The translations under genes and the position numbers were made by a program. The notes beneath the pieces are model-generated. The model made no database searches, was not told where the DNA came from, and worked only from the letters and a program-made list of their open reading frames with translations. DNA of 21,087 nt, from assembly GCA_031415015.1 (NCBI GenBank), contig JANOQT010000144.1, positions 1-21,087 of the forward strand, written 5' to 3'. Position 1 is the stretch's first letter. The number at the start of each line of letters is the position of its first letter. This DNA comes from JAUYQR01 sp031415015 (GTDB lineage: Bacteria > Pseudomonadota > Alphaproteobacteria > Rhodobacterales > Rhodobacteraceae). Below are positions 13,437 through 20,949 of the stretch, piece by piece.

Positions 13437-14743
13437 CCGACGCGCGCAGCATCATCGTCAGCTTGCGCGACGGCGGCCAGCCCAGTGCCGAAGACCTGCG
13501 CTGGTTCGCGGCGGGCCTGGCCTCGGGCGTGGTGACGGATGCGCAGGCGGGGGCCTTTGCGATGGCGGTGCTGCTGAAGGGCCTGGGCGAAGCGGGCCGC
13601 GTGGCGCTGACGCGGGGCATGCGCGACAGCGGCAAGGTGCTGAGCTGGGATTTACCCGGCCCGGTGGTGGACAAGCATTCCACCGGCGGGATCGGGGATT
13701 GCGTGTCGCTGCTGCTGGCCCCGGCGCTGGCGGTGTGCGGGGCCTATGTGCCGATGATTTCGGGCCGGGGGTTGGGGCATACCGGCGGCACGCTCGACAA
13801 GCTGGAGGCGATCCCAGGGTTTCGGACCGCGTTGGGCGAAGACGCTTTGCGGGCGCAACTGGCCGACGTTCGTTGCGCAATCGTTGCGGCAAGCGCCGAG
13901 ATCGCTCCGGCGGACAAGCGGCTATACGCGATCCGCGATGTTTCGGGCACCGTGGAAAGCATCGACCTGATCACGGCGTCGATCCTGTCAAAGAAGCTGT
14001 CTGCCGGGCTGGAGGCGCTGGTTCTGGATGTGAAATGCGGGTCCGGCGCTTTCATGAAGACAATGGATCGGGCCGAGGCGCTTGCACGCGCTTTGGTATC
14101 CACCGCGCAGGGGGCTGGTTGCATGACCAGCGCCCTGATTACGGACATGAGCCAGCCCTTGGCGACTGCGGCGGGCAACGCGCTGGAAGTGATCGAGGTG
14201 ATGGAGACGCTGACCGGAACGTCGGTGAACACCGCGCTTTGGGACCTTACGGCGGAACTTGGTGGCGAAGCGCTGGCGCTGGCCGGATTGGCGGCTGACC
14301 GGGAGGATGGCGCCGGGCGCATCCGACAGGCGCTGCAATCGGGGGCTGCGGCCGAAGTGTTCGGGCGGATGGTTGCGGCGCAGGGTGGGCCTGCGGATTT
14401 TGTGGAACGCTGGCCGGACCGGCTGCCGTCCGCCCCGGTGGTAATGGAGGTTCCGGCGCTGGCGGATGGGTTCGTGATCGGGGTGGACGGCGAGGCGCTG
14501 GGCCATGCCGTGGTGCGTCTGGGTGGCGGGCGTCTGCGCGAAGGCGATAAGGTGAACCCGTCCGTGGGGTTTTCAGATCTGGCTGGCCTTGGCGAAGAAG
14601 CGGGTGCTGGCGTGCCGATTGCCATGGTGCACGCGGCCACCGAAGATGCGGCGCGGGCGGCGGTTGTCGCGGTGCAGGCAGCCTACCGTATCGGGCCGGA
14701 TATGCCGGATGAGCCGCCGCTGATCCTGAAGCGGATCGCGTGA
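13433..14743 (+). CDS. deoA: Thymidine phosphorylase
   Basis: DeoA cleaves thymidine or deoxyuridine with phosphate to give the base and 2-deoxyribose-1-phosphate. The 436-residue product has the class signature SGRGLGHTGGTLDKLE (110-125), the phosphate-binding DKHSTGGIGD (80-89) and KCGSGAFM further on. In this operon it receives deoxyuridine made by Cdd, and its sugar phosphate goes to DeoB. The length matches E. coli-type DeoA rather than the slightly different pyrimidine-nucleoside phosphorylase Pdp, but broader uridine activity cannot be excluded. The start overlaps the cdd stop by 4 bases, and its TGA overlaps the deoB start. Confidence 0.95.
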   Translation: MTDARSIIVSLRDGGQPSAEDLRWFAAGLASGVVTDAQAGAFAMAVLLKGLGEAGRVALTRGMRDSGKVLSWDLPGPVVDKHSTGGIGDCVSLLLAPALAVCGAYVPMISGRGLGHTGGTLDKLEAIPGFRTALGEDALRAQLADVRCAIVAASAEIAPADKRLYAIRDVSGTVESIDLITASILSKKLSAGLEALVLDVKCGSGAFMKTMDRAEALARALVSTAQGAGCMTSALITDMSQPLATAAGNALEVIEVMETLTGTSVNTALWDLTAELGGEALALAGLAADREDGAGRIRQALQSGAAAEVFGRMVAAQGGPADFVERWPDRLPSAPVVMEVPALADGFVIGVDGEALGHAVVRLGGGRLREGDKVNPSVGFSDLAGLGEEAGAGVPIAMVHAATEDAARAAVVAVQAAYRIGPDMPDEPPLILKRIA

Positions 14744-15939
14744 TGGCCCGGGCTTTCCTGATCGTGATGGATTCGGCAGGGTGCGGCGGCGCGCCGGATG
14801 CCGAGGCTTTTGGCGATGCCGGGTCAAACACTCTGGGTCACATCGCGCAGGTTTGTGCGGCGGGCAGGGCGGAAGCCGGCCGAAGTGGGCCGTTGCAGAT
14901 GCCCAATCTGGACGGTTTGGGTCTGGGTGGGGCAATCCGGTTGGCGTCGGGCGCCGCCACGCCCGGACTGTCGGCCGCACCGTCTGGCCTTTGGGGCGCT
15001 GCGACCGAAGTGAGCCGTGGCAAGGACACGCCGTCCGGGCACTGGGAACTGGCCGGGGTGCCGGTACCGTGGGACTGGACCTATTTCCCCGATACGGTTC
15101 CGGCTTTTCCCGGCGATATCGTGGCCGAGGTTTGCCGGCTGGCCGGAACCGACGGAATCCTTGGCAACTGCCATGCGTCGGGCGTGCCGATCATTGCCGA
15201 ACACTGCGAAGAGCATCTGCGGACCGGCTGGCCAATCTGTTACACATCGGCGGATTCGGTGTTTCAGATCGCTTGTCATGAAGAGGCGTTCGGTCTGGAC
15301 CGGCTTCTGAAGCTGTGCGCCGATCTGGCCCCCATGCTGCACGCCCGCAAGGTCGGGCGGGTGATCGCACGGCCCTTTACCGGCGGGCCGGGGAATTTCA
15401 AGCGCACCTCGAACCGGCACGACTTTGCCATAGCCCCGCCTGCACCGACGCTGCTGGACTGGGTCGCAGACGCCGGTCGGGAGAATCATGCTGTAGGCAA
15501 GATCGGCGACATCTTTTCGTTGCGCTGCATCGGGAAGCTGCACAAGGGCAAGAGCGATGCTGATCTTTTCGAACATCTTGTTCGTCTTGGGGCCGAAGCG
15601 GAGCCCGGTTCCTTGACCTTTGCGAACTTTGTGGAATTCGACACGCTTTATGGCCACCCCCGCGATGTGGGAGGGTATGCGCGCGCGCTGGAATGGTTTG
15701 ATGCTGCCTTGCCCACGTTTCTGTCGCAGCTTGGCCCCGGCGATCTTGCGATCTTCACCGCCGATCACGGCAATGACCCGACCTATCGCGGCACCGAGCA
15801 CACGCGTGAGCGGGTGCCCGTTGTCGGCTACGGCGTCGGGCTGGTTGCGGTGGGTCAGGTGGGGTTCGTCGACGTCGGCGCATCCATCGGCGCGCATCTT
15901 GGAATTCAGACATTTGGACCTGGACGGAGCTTTCTGTGA
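14743..15939 (+). CDS. deoB: Phosphopentomutase
   Basis: DeoB interconverts (deoxy)ribose-1-phosphate and the 5-phosphate, linking phosphorolysis of nucleosides to DeoC or the pentose phosphate pathway. The 398-residue product has the alkaline-phosphatase-superfamily metal site: Asp10 in IVMDSAGCGG, the GKDTPSGHWE segment with a candidate phosphothreonine (Thr96), and FTADHGNDPTYRGTEHTRE near the C-terminus. In other DeoB proteins the middle motif reads GKDTMTGHWE, so this is a conservative variant. The ATG at 14743 shares its A with the deoA TGA; a GTG at 14740 is an alternative adding one residue. No deoC is seen in the window. The end overlaps the add start as GTGA. Confidence 0.95.
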   Translation: MARAFLIVMDSAGCGGAPDAEAFGDAGSNTLGHIAQVCAAGRAEAGRSGPLQMPNLDGLGLGGAIRLASGAATPGLSAAPSGLWGAATEVSRGKDTPSGHWELAGVPVPWDWTYFPDTVPAFPGDIVAEVCRLAGTDGILGNCHASGVPIIAEHCEEHLRTGWPICYTSADSVFQIACHEEAFGLDRLLKLCADLAPMLHARKVGRVIARPFTGGPGNFKRTSNRHDFAIAPPAPTLLDWVADAGRENHAVGKIGDIFSLRCIGKLHKGKSDADLFEHLVRLGAEAEPGSLTFANFVEFDTLYGHPRDVGGYARALEWFDAALPTFLSQLGPGDLAIFTADHGNDPTYRGTEHTRERVPVVGYGVGLVAVGQVGFVDVGASIGAHLGIQTFGPGRSFL

Positions 15940-16928
15940 CCCTTTCAACCCTGCCGAAAATCGAACTGCATCTGCATCTGGAAGGTGCCGCCCCGCCGCA
16001 CTTTATCGCGGCGCTGGCGAAGGAAAAGCATCTGGATATCGCGGGTATCTTCGGGCCGGACGGCCATTACAGCTATCGCGACTTCTGGCACTTCATCGAC
16101 GTGTACCACACGGCCTGTACCGCGCTGCAAAGCCCGGAGGATTATCACCGGCTGGTGCTGACGGTGCTGGAACAGCAGGCCGAAAGCGGGGTGGTCTATT
16201 CCGAACTGTCGCTTTCCCCTGATTTTTGTGGTGGCCGCGATCTGGGCGCGTGGCGGGAATACCTGCACGCGATCCGCGAGGCGTCTGCGCAGGCAGAGCG
16301 CGAAATGGGGATCGTGTCGCGCGGGATTGTCACCTGCATCCGGCACTTCGGGCCGGATGCAGCGAAAGAGGCGGCGCGATGCGCAGCGGAAACGGCGGGC
16401 GACTGGCTGCGCGGCTTTGGCATCGCTGGCGATGAAAAGAAGCTGACGCCCAAGGATTTCCGCTGGTCCTTCGATCTTGCGCGCGAGGCGGGGTTGCGGC
16501 TGACCGCCCATGCCGGGGAATGGGCCGGCCCTGACAGCGTCCGCGATGCGCTGAACGATCTGGAGGTGGAGCGGATCGGCCACGGCGTGCGCGCGATTGA
16601 AGATCTGGCGCTGGTGGACGAGTTGGCCGAACGCGGTGTCGTGCTGGAGGTTTGCCCGGGATCAAACGTCGCACTGGGCCTCTATCCAAGCTTCCGGGAT
16701 CATCCCATCGGGCAGTTGTTCGACCGGGGGGTGAAAGTCACGGTGTCGACCGACGATCCGCCGTTCTTTCACACCACAATGGCGCGGGAATACGACATGC
16801 TGCACGATGCCTTCGACTGGGATGAAGGGGTCTTTGCCAAGATTGCCACCACCTCGCTTGACGCGGCGTTCTGCGATGCCGATACCAAGGCCAAAATCCG
16901 CGCCAAACTGGAGGCTGCCGATGCTTGA
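15936..16928 (+). CDS. add: Adenosine deaminase
   Basis: A 330-residue zinc hydrolase of the metal-dependent TIM-barrel family, expected to turn adenosine and deoxyadenosine into inosine and deoxyinosine. Zinc ligands are His12 and His14 (IELHLHLEG), His192 (AHAGE, with catalytic Glu195), His216 in IGHGVRA, and Asp273 in STDDPPFF. The segment EVCPGSNVALGLYP (238-251) supports adenosine rather than the AMP-deaminase group, but related enzymes act on adenine or aminofutalosine, so the substrate is not certain. It begins with GTG overlapping the deoB stop by 4 bases. Its end overlaps upp by 8 bases (16921-16928). Confidence 0.9.
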   Translation: MTLSTLPKIELHLHLEGAAPPHFIAALAKEKHLDIAGIFGPDGHYSYRDFWHFIDVYHTACTALQSPEDYHRLVLTVLEQQAESGVVYSELSLSPDFCGGRDLGAWREYLHAIREASAQAEREMGIVSRGIVTCIRHFGPDAAKEAARCAAETAGDWLRGFGIAGDEKKLTPKDFRWSFDLAREAGLRLTAHAGEWAGPDSVRDALNDLEVERIGHGVRAIEDLALVDELAERGVVLEVCPGSNVALGLYPSFRDHPIGQLFDRGVKVTVSTDDPPFFHTTMAREYDMLHDAFDWDEGVFAKIATTSLDAAFCDADTKAKIRAKLEAADA

Positions 16929-17553
16929 TCATCTGACCGTCGTGTCGCACCCTCTGGTTCAGCACAAGCTGACCCTGATGCGGGAAAAGGACACCTCAAC
17001 CGCCAGCTTCCGCAAACTCCTGCGCGAGATCAGCCTGCTTCTGGCCTATGAGGTCACCCGCGACCTGCCGATGACCACCAAGCGGATCGAAACCCCGTTG
17101 CAGCCGATGGATGCCCCGGTGATCGAAGGCAAGAAACTGGCGCTGGTGTCGATCCTGCGCGCGGGCAACGGCCTGCTGGACGGGATTCTGGAGCTGGTCC
17201 CGGCGGCAAGGGTGGGGTTTGTCGGTCTGTACCGCGACCCCGAGACGCTGAAGCCGGTGCAGTATTACTGCAAGCTGCCCGATCACCTGGAGGAACGGGT
17301 CAGCATTGTGGTCGATCCGATGCTGGCGACGGGCAACTCCTCGGCGGCGGCGGTCGCGCTGCTGAAACAGGCGGGTGCGCGGCAGATCCGGTTCCTGTGC
17401 CTTCTGGCGGCTCCTGAAGGGATCGCCCGGATGAAAGCGGCGCATCCGGATGTGCCGATTGTCACCGCCGCCGTTGATAGTCATCTGAACGATCACGGGT
17501 ATATCGTGCCGGGATTGGGCGATGCCGGTGACCGGATGTTCGGGACGAAATGA
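16921..17553 (+). CDS. upp: Uracil phosphoribosyltransferase
   Basis: Upp combines uracil with PRPP to give UMP, rescuing uracil released by nucleoside phosphorolysis. The 210-residue product has the standard length. It shows ILRAGNGLLDG (78-88), the PRPP loop VDPMLATGNSS (131-141) and the uracil-binding C-terminus VPGLGDAGDRMFGTK (196-210). The open frame extends upstream into add, but the conserved N-terminus HPLVQHKLTLMREKDTST fixes the start at ATG 16921, 8 bases inside add. It is the last gene of the operon. No clear terminator follows; the next gene starts 52 bases on. Confidence 0.96.
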   Translation: MLDHLTVVSHPLVQHKLTLMREKDTSTASFRKLLREISLLLAYEVTRDLPMTTKRIETPLQPMDAPVIEGKKLALVSILRAGNGLLDGILELVPAARVGFVGLYRDPETLKPVQYYCKLPDHLEERVSIVVDPMLATGNSSAAAVALLKQAGARQIRFLCLLAAPEGIARMKAAHPDVPIVTAAVDSHLNDHGYIVPGLGDAGDRMFGTK

Positions 17554-17605
17554 GCAAGACATGACTGGCCGTTCGCCGGGTCTGGACGCAGGGAGAGGTT
17601 TCATC

Positions 17606-18178
17606 TTGAGACATATCGGCAAGCTGGCGTGTGCCGCAGTTCTGGTGGGATCGGCGGCTGCGGCGCGCGAACCGATCCGGCCCGCCGAGCTGCCGTCTGA
17701 CAGCTATGCCGGGCAACAATATGTGGACAGCAAGGGGTGCCTGTTTCTGCGAGCCGGATCAGCGGGGCGGACGGCTTGGGTTCCACGCGTCACCCGGCAG
17801 GGCGTCGCGGTCTGCGGCTATCCCCCCTCGGGAAACCGGGTTCCGGTGGTTGAAGAAGGGGCTTCGCCGTCCAGCCCAGCCCCGTCCGGCCCAGCCCCGA
17901 CCAGCCCAGCCCCACAGGACACCCCCGCCAAGGCATCCGCGACGGAAGGCGCGCTTCTGGTGGCCATCGGCAGCTTTGCCGTTTCCGAGAATGCCGACCG
18001 CGCCGAACGCCAGATCACTGCGCTGGGCCTGCCGGTGCACCGCGGCAGCGTGGTTCGGCGCGGCACGATGCTGATGACGGTGTTTGCCGGACCCTTCGCT
18101 ACGGCTGAGGCGGCGGAAGACGCGTTGCGATCCGCCCGCTCGATCGGGTTTACGGACGCATTGATCGTCCGGTACTGA
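17606..18178 (+). CDS. Secreted SPOR-domain protein
   Basis: The product is 190 residues when begun at TTG 17606, which has GGGAGAGG (17591-17598) 7 bases upstream. This start gives a clean signal peptide: MRHIGK, a hydrophobic core LACAAVLVGSAAAA, and likely cleavage before REP at residue 21. An in-frame ATG at 17561 would bury the signal and has no good ribosome site. The mature protein has a small N-terminal region with two cysteines (45, 70) that could form a disulfide, a Pro/Ala/Ser linker (about 88-112), and a C-terminal SPOR domain (about 115-190, ALLVAIGSFAVSENADRAER... to the end). SPOR domains bind denuded septal peptidoglycan, so a periplasmic cell-division or envelope role is likely. 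Its stop lies 7 bases from the end of the convergent gene. Confidence 0.8.
   Translation: MRHIGKLACAAVLVGSAAAAREPIRPAELPSDSYAGQQYVDSKGCLFLRAGSAGRTAWVPRVTRQGVAVCGYPPSGNRVPVVEEGASPSSPAPSGPAPTSPAPQDTPAKASATEGALLVAIGSFAVSENADRAERQITALGLPVHRGSVVRRGTMLMTVFAGPFATAEAAEDALRSARSIGFTDALIVRY
17873..17917 (+). repeat. Three tandem 15-base repeats encoding a Pro-Ala-rich linker
   Basis: Three imperfect copies of AGCCCAGCCCCGTCC lie end to end and encode SPAPS/GPAPT/SPAPQ in the SPOR protein linker. The unit is a multiple of three, so copy-number change would lengthen or shorten the linker without a frameshift. Confidence 0.7.
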
Positions 18179-18189
18179 TCCCGGATCAG
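18175..18189. terminator. Palindrome shared by two convergent stop codons
   Basis: CTGATCCCGGATCAG is a perfect 7-bp inverted repeat around one central base. It contains the stop of the SPOR gene (TGA 18176-18178) and the stop of the convergent gene (18186-18188 on the minus strand). There is no U-run on either side, so any terminator role is weak and unproven. Confidence 0.3.
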
Positions 18190-19208
18190 CCCGAACAGAT
18201 CGCCTGCAATGCGACCCAGTCGGCATCCGGCACCAGCGGGGTTGGCGACAGCCCTTTGTACGGATCGCCTTCGATCAGGCCTGCCGTCGTCTTGCCATCA
18301 GGATCGACGGACAAGGCAAAGGCGGAAGCCGGGATCTGCGCCGCCTCGAACGCATCCAGCAGCGCCTGATCCGGAACTGCATCGGGCGCTGCCTGAAGCG
18401 CAGCCTCGCCGTAACCCTGCAGCGCCGCATCGGGAAGGTCGGCAGTGGTGAGCATCTGGAAGGTTGCTCTTAATCCGGCATGCTCCAAAAGCGGAATCAT
18501 CGGATCACGCATCTTCATTCGAAGTCTTTCGGCAAGGGCCGCCCCTGCTGCTGCCTCGGGACCGGTGGTGCTTTCGACCAGGCGGCGTGGCAGGATGATG
18601 ACGTCGCCGGGAAAATGAAGCGCGTGGTCCACCGCGTCTGGCAGGACGTAGAGGATTGGAGTGTCGACCGGGCCAAAGACCCGTTCCGCCAACCGCGCCA
18701 GCGCCTGCAAGCCCAACTGACTGTCGCATGGCGCGCCGGTTATGCGCGTCAGATCGTCCAGTGCGCGTTGCCCGATCTCGGCACGTTGCGCTTCAGGTAC
18801 GACCGAGGCGGTGTGGGAAACCAGCGCGCCCGGCACCCAGAATAGCCCCAGACCAAGGACTGCCAGCGTTGCTCCGCCAAGGAACAACCCGCGAAGACGC
18901 CCCGGCCGAGGGATGGCTGCCTGTACCGCGTTATGGACTGCTTCCAGTGCCTCGATCATGTCGGGATCGGTGAGCTCGAGGGTTTCCGAAGACTCCGCCC
19001 CAGGGCCGAACACCGGCGGTGAGCTGCCGGGGTTGGTGCGTTCCACCGCGGGCAGCGACCAATGGCTAAGCGCAGTCCCGCTTTTGGGATCGCTGAGAAT
19101 GAGGGTGGCGTCGCCAAAACAGACTTGCACCTCACGGCGCTGATCGTGGGGCGCCTCGCGCCACAATCCGCTGCATTCCAGCCGTTGATACTTTTTCAGC
19201 GCCGTCAT
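18186..19208 (-). CDS. Conserved hypothetical protein with one membrane helix
   Basis: A 340-residue protein I cannot name. Residues 1-105 are soluble and rich in charged and polar residues. One membrane helix follows at about 108-128 (GLFLGGATLAVLGLGLFWVPGAL). The large remainder probably lies in the periplasm. The stretch TPILYVLPDAVDHALHFPGDVIILPRRLVE (183-212) followed by PEAAAGAALAERLRMKMRDP (217-236) resembles the region around the active site of M48-type membrane metallopeptidases. The expected HExxH is absent, so if related it is not a working protease. The start at ATG 19208 has no strong ribosome site that I can see. It is divergent from the EamA gene across a 183-base gap and convergent with the SPOR gene. 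Confidence 0.7.
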   Translation of the reverse strand: MTALKKYQRLECSGLWREAPHDQRREVQVCFGDATLILSDPKSGTALSHWSLPAVERTNPGSSPPVFGPGAESSETLELTDPDMIEALEAVHNAVQAAIPRPGRLRGLFLGGATLAVLGLGLFWVPGALVSHTASVVPEAQRAEIGQRALDDLTRITGAPCDSQLGLQALARLAERVFGPVDTPILYVLPDAVDHALHFPGDVIILPRRLVESTTGPEAAAGAALAERLRMKMRDPMIPLLEHAGLRATFQMLTTADLPDAALQGYGEAALQAAPDAVPDQALLDAFEAAQIPASAFALSVDPDGKTTAGLIEGDPYKGLSPTPLVPDADWVALQAICSG

Positions 19209-19391
19209 GTGGCGATCAGTCTCTGCCTGTTTTGCAAGACCTTAGCCTTTGGCGGGCGCGGCCACAATCGCCGACGGGTGTGCTTGGGTGTCTGGCTGCG
19301 GAACGACCGGATTTGATGTCCCGCGTCGCGTTCAGACGGGCGCGGAGTCTTGGCGGCAGGCATGGCTGTGCCTTTGAACGTGGAAGATCTG

Positions 19392-20315
19392 ATGACCGAC
19401 ACTCCGAACCGAACCCTTGCCGCAGCGGGCGCGGTGCTGATCTATGCCAGCCTGATCGGATTCACCGACAACTTTGTTCGGGTGATTGCGCAAGATACCG
19501 GGCTTTGGCAGTTTCACGCCACACGGTCGGCGATGGCTTTTGTATTACTGGGGATGTTTGCCGCACCTTTGGGCCTGAAGCTTTGGCCGCGCCGGTTGTC
19601 CGCAGTGGCGGCGCGGTCAGCGATACACGGTGCGGCGATGCTGATCTATTTTGGCGCGCTGGCGTTCCTGCCGGTGGCGCAGGTGGCGGCGGGACTGTTC
19701 ACCGCACCGGTGTTCGTGCTGTTGATCCAGCGCTTTGCCTATTCCCGGCCCATCGGCGCGCTGCAAATGCTGGCGGTGGCACTGGGATTTGGCGGCGTCG
19801 TTTTGGTGCTGGGCCCGGCGGCACTGAGCGGTGCCACACTGGCGGCTGGACTGCCGGTGCTGGCGGGGGCACTTTACGCGATGGGCAATATTGCGACCCG
19901 TGAATGGTGCCGGGGCGAAAGTGCCGAGACGCTGCTTGCCGGATTTTTCGCAGCCCTTGGTGCGCTGGGGATCGTTGGGTTGGTCGTCATCGCCGTGAGC
20001 GGACCCGAGGTCGCAAGCGGCCCTGCAGGGTTCGTGATGCGCGGCGCTGTCTTGCCCTCACTGCCAGTGCTTTGGTGGACCTTCGTTCAGGCGGCCGGGT
20101 CATTGTTGGGCGTCGGCATGATCATCAAGGCCTATCAGATCGCCGATGCGGCCCGTGTTTCGGTGTTCGAATATGTTATCCTGCCCGTGTCGGCCCTTTG
20201 GGGATGGATCATCTGGGGACAGACGCTGGATTGGCGGGCAGCACTTGGCATGGGATTGATCGCGCTGGCGGGCGTGCTGATCGCGCGTCAGTCGCCCATC
20301 GCCTCGCGCCAGTGA
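19392..20315 (+). CDS. EamA/DMT-superfamily transporter
   Basis: A 307-residue inner-membrane protein with about ten hydrophobic helices in two similar halves, the layout of EamA drug/metabolite transporters. Family-like stretches are VLIYASLIGFTDNFVRVIAQDTGLWQ near the first helix, AQVAAGLFTAPVFVLLIQRF, and the last-helix pair SVFEYVILPVSALWGWIIWGQ followed by GMGLIALAGVLIARQ. Substrates of this group include amino acids, nucleosides and metabolites; none can be chosen here. The ATG at 19392 (MTDTPNRTL) has GGAAG five bases upstream and was preferred to an in-frame start at 19350. Its 3' end overlaps the end of convergent tdk by 28 bases. Confidence 0.88.
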   Translation: MTDTPNRTLAAAGAVLIYASLIGFTDNFVRVIAQDTGLWQFHATRSAMAFVLLGMFAAPLGLKLWPRRLSAVAARSAIHGAAMLIYFGALAFLPVAQVAAGLFTAPVFVLLIQRFAYSRPIGALQMLAVALGFGGVVLVLGPAALSGATLAAGLPVLAGALYAMGNIATREWCRGESAETLLAGFFAALGALGIVGLVVIAVSGPEVASGPAGFVMRGAVLPSLPVLWWTFVQAAGSLLGVGMIIKAYQIADAARVSVFEYVILPVSALWGWIIWGQTLDWRAALGMGLIALAGVLIARQSPIASRQ

Positions 20316-20866
20316 CGGCGGCAGAGGGAAACGTAAGTCTCATTCCCGCCGATCACCACCTGATCGCCGTCGCGCAGTGCGCGGCCGTCCGGCCCCTTGC
20401 GCACGACCATCGCGGCCTTTTTGCCGCAATGGCAGATCGTGCGCACTTCGCGCATCTCATCCGCCCAGGCCAGCAGCGCGGCGGACCCTGGAAAGAGATT
20501 GCCCTGGAAATCCACGCGCAGGCCGTAACACATCACCGGCACGCCAAGATCGTCTACCACGCGCGCCAGTTCCCAGACCTGATCCTTGGACAGGAACTGC
20601 GCCTCGTCGATAAACACACAGGCGACCTTGCCTTGGGCGAAACGCTGCTGCAGCTTGGCAAACATATCCTCATTGGGGGCGAAGGTATCGGCGTCCTCCG
20701 CTATGCCGATGCGGCTGGCAATACGCCCCTGACCGGCGCGATTGTCGAACTGCGCGGTGATCAGATAAGTCGCCATCCCCCCCTCGCTGTAGTTGTGCGA
20801 GGCTTGCAGAAGCAGGGTCGATTTGCCCGCATTCATGGTGGAATAATGGAAGTAGAGTTTCGCCAT
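20288..20866 (-). CDS. tdk: Thymidine kinase (type II)
   Basis: Tdk phosphorylates thymidine and deoxyuridine with ATP to dTMP and dUMP. The 192-residue protein has the P-loop STMNAGKST (9-17), the catalytic FIDEAQFL with Glu88, the deoxyribose/base lasso region with GNETY (174-178), and a zinc site of Cys145, Cys147, Cys182 and His185. I chose ATG 20866 (MAKLYFHYS); an in-frame TTG at 20875 would add three residues. It complements the salvage operon on the other strand by keeping thymidine that DeoA would otherwise degrade. An insertion sequence ends only about 85 bases upstream of its start, so its promoter may be altered. It is convergent with and overlaps the EamA gene. Confidence 0.95.
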   Translation of the reverse strand: MAKLYFHYSTMNAGKSTLLLQASHNYSEGGMATYLITAQFDNRAGQGRIASRIGIAEDADTFAPNEDMFAKLQQRFAQGKVACVFIDEAQFLSKDQVWELARVVDDLGVPVMCYGLRVDFQGNLFPGSAALLAWADEMREVRTICHCGKKAAMVVRKGPDGRALRDGDQVVIGGNETYVSLCRRHWREAMGD

Positions 20867-20949
20867 GGTCGTCAAGCCCTAGCCCATCACCGAGGGCTGG
20901 CGCAAGCACCGAGGCCGGCACGTGCTGCGTGGCAACTGGCAGGCAAGGG

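Noticed and set aside
13402..14298. A 298-codon frame overlapping deoA in another frame
   Set aside because: Gly/Arg-rich shadow frame; deoA carries all family motifs and fits the operon overlaps.
17873..17917. Short tandem repeats considered as a CRISPR or protein-binding array
   Set aside because: The units are contiguous 15-mers without spacers and lie in frame within a Pro-Ala linker.
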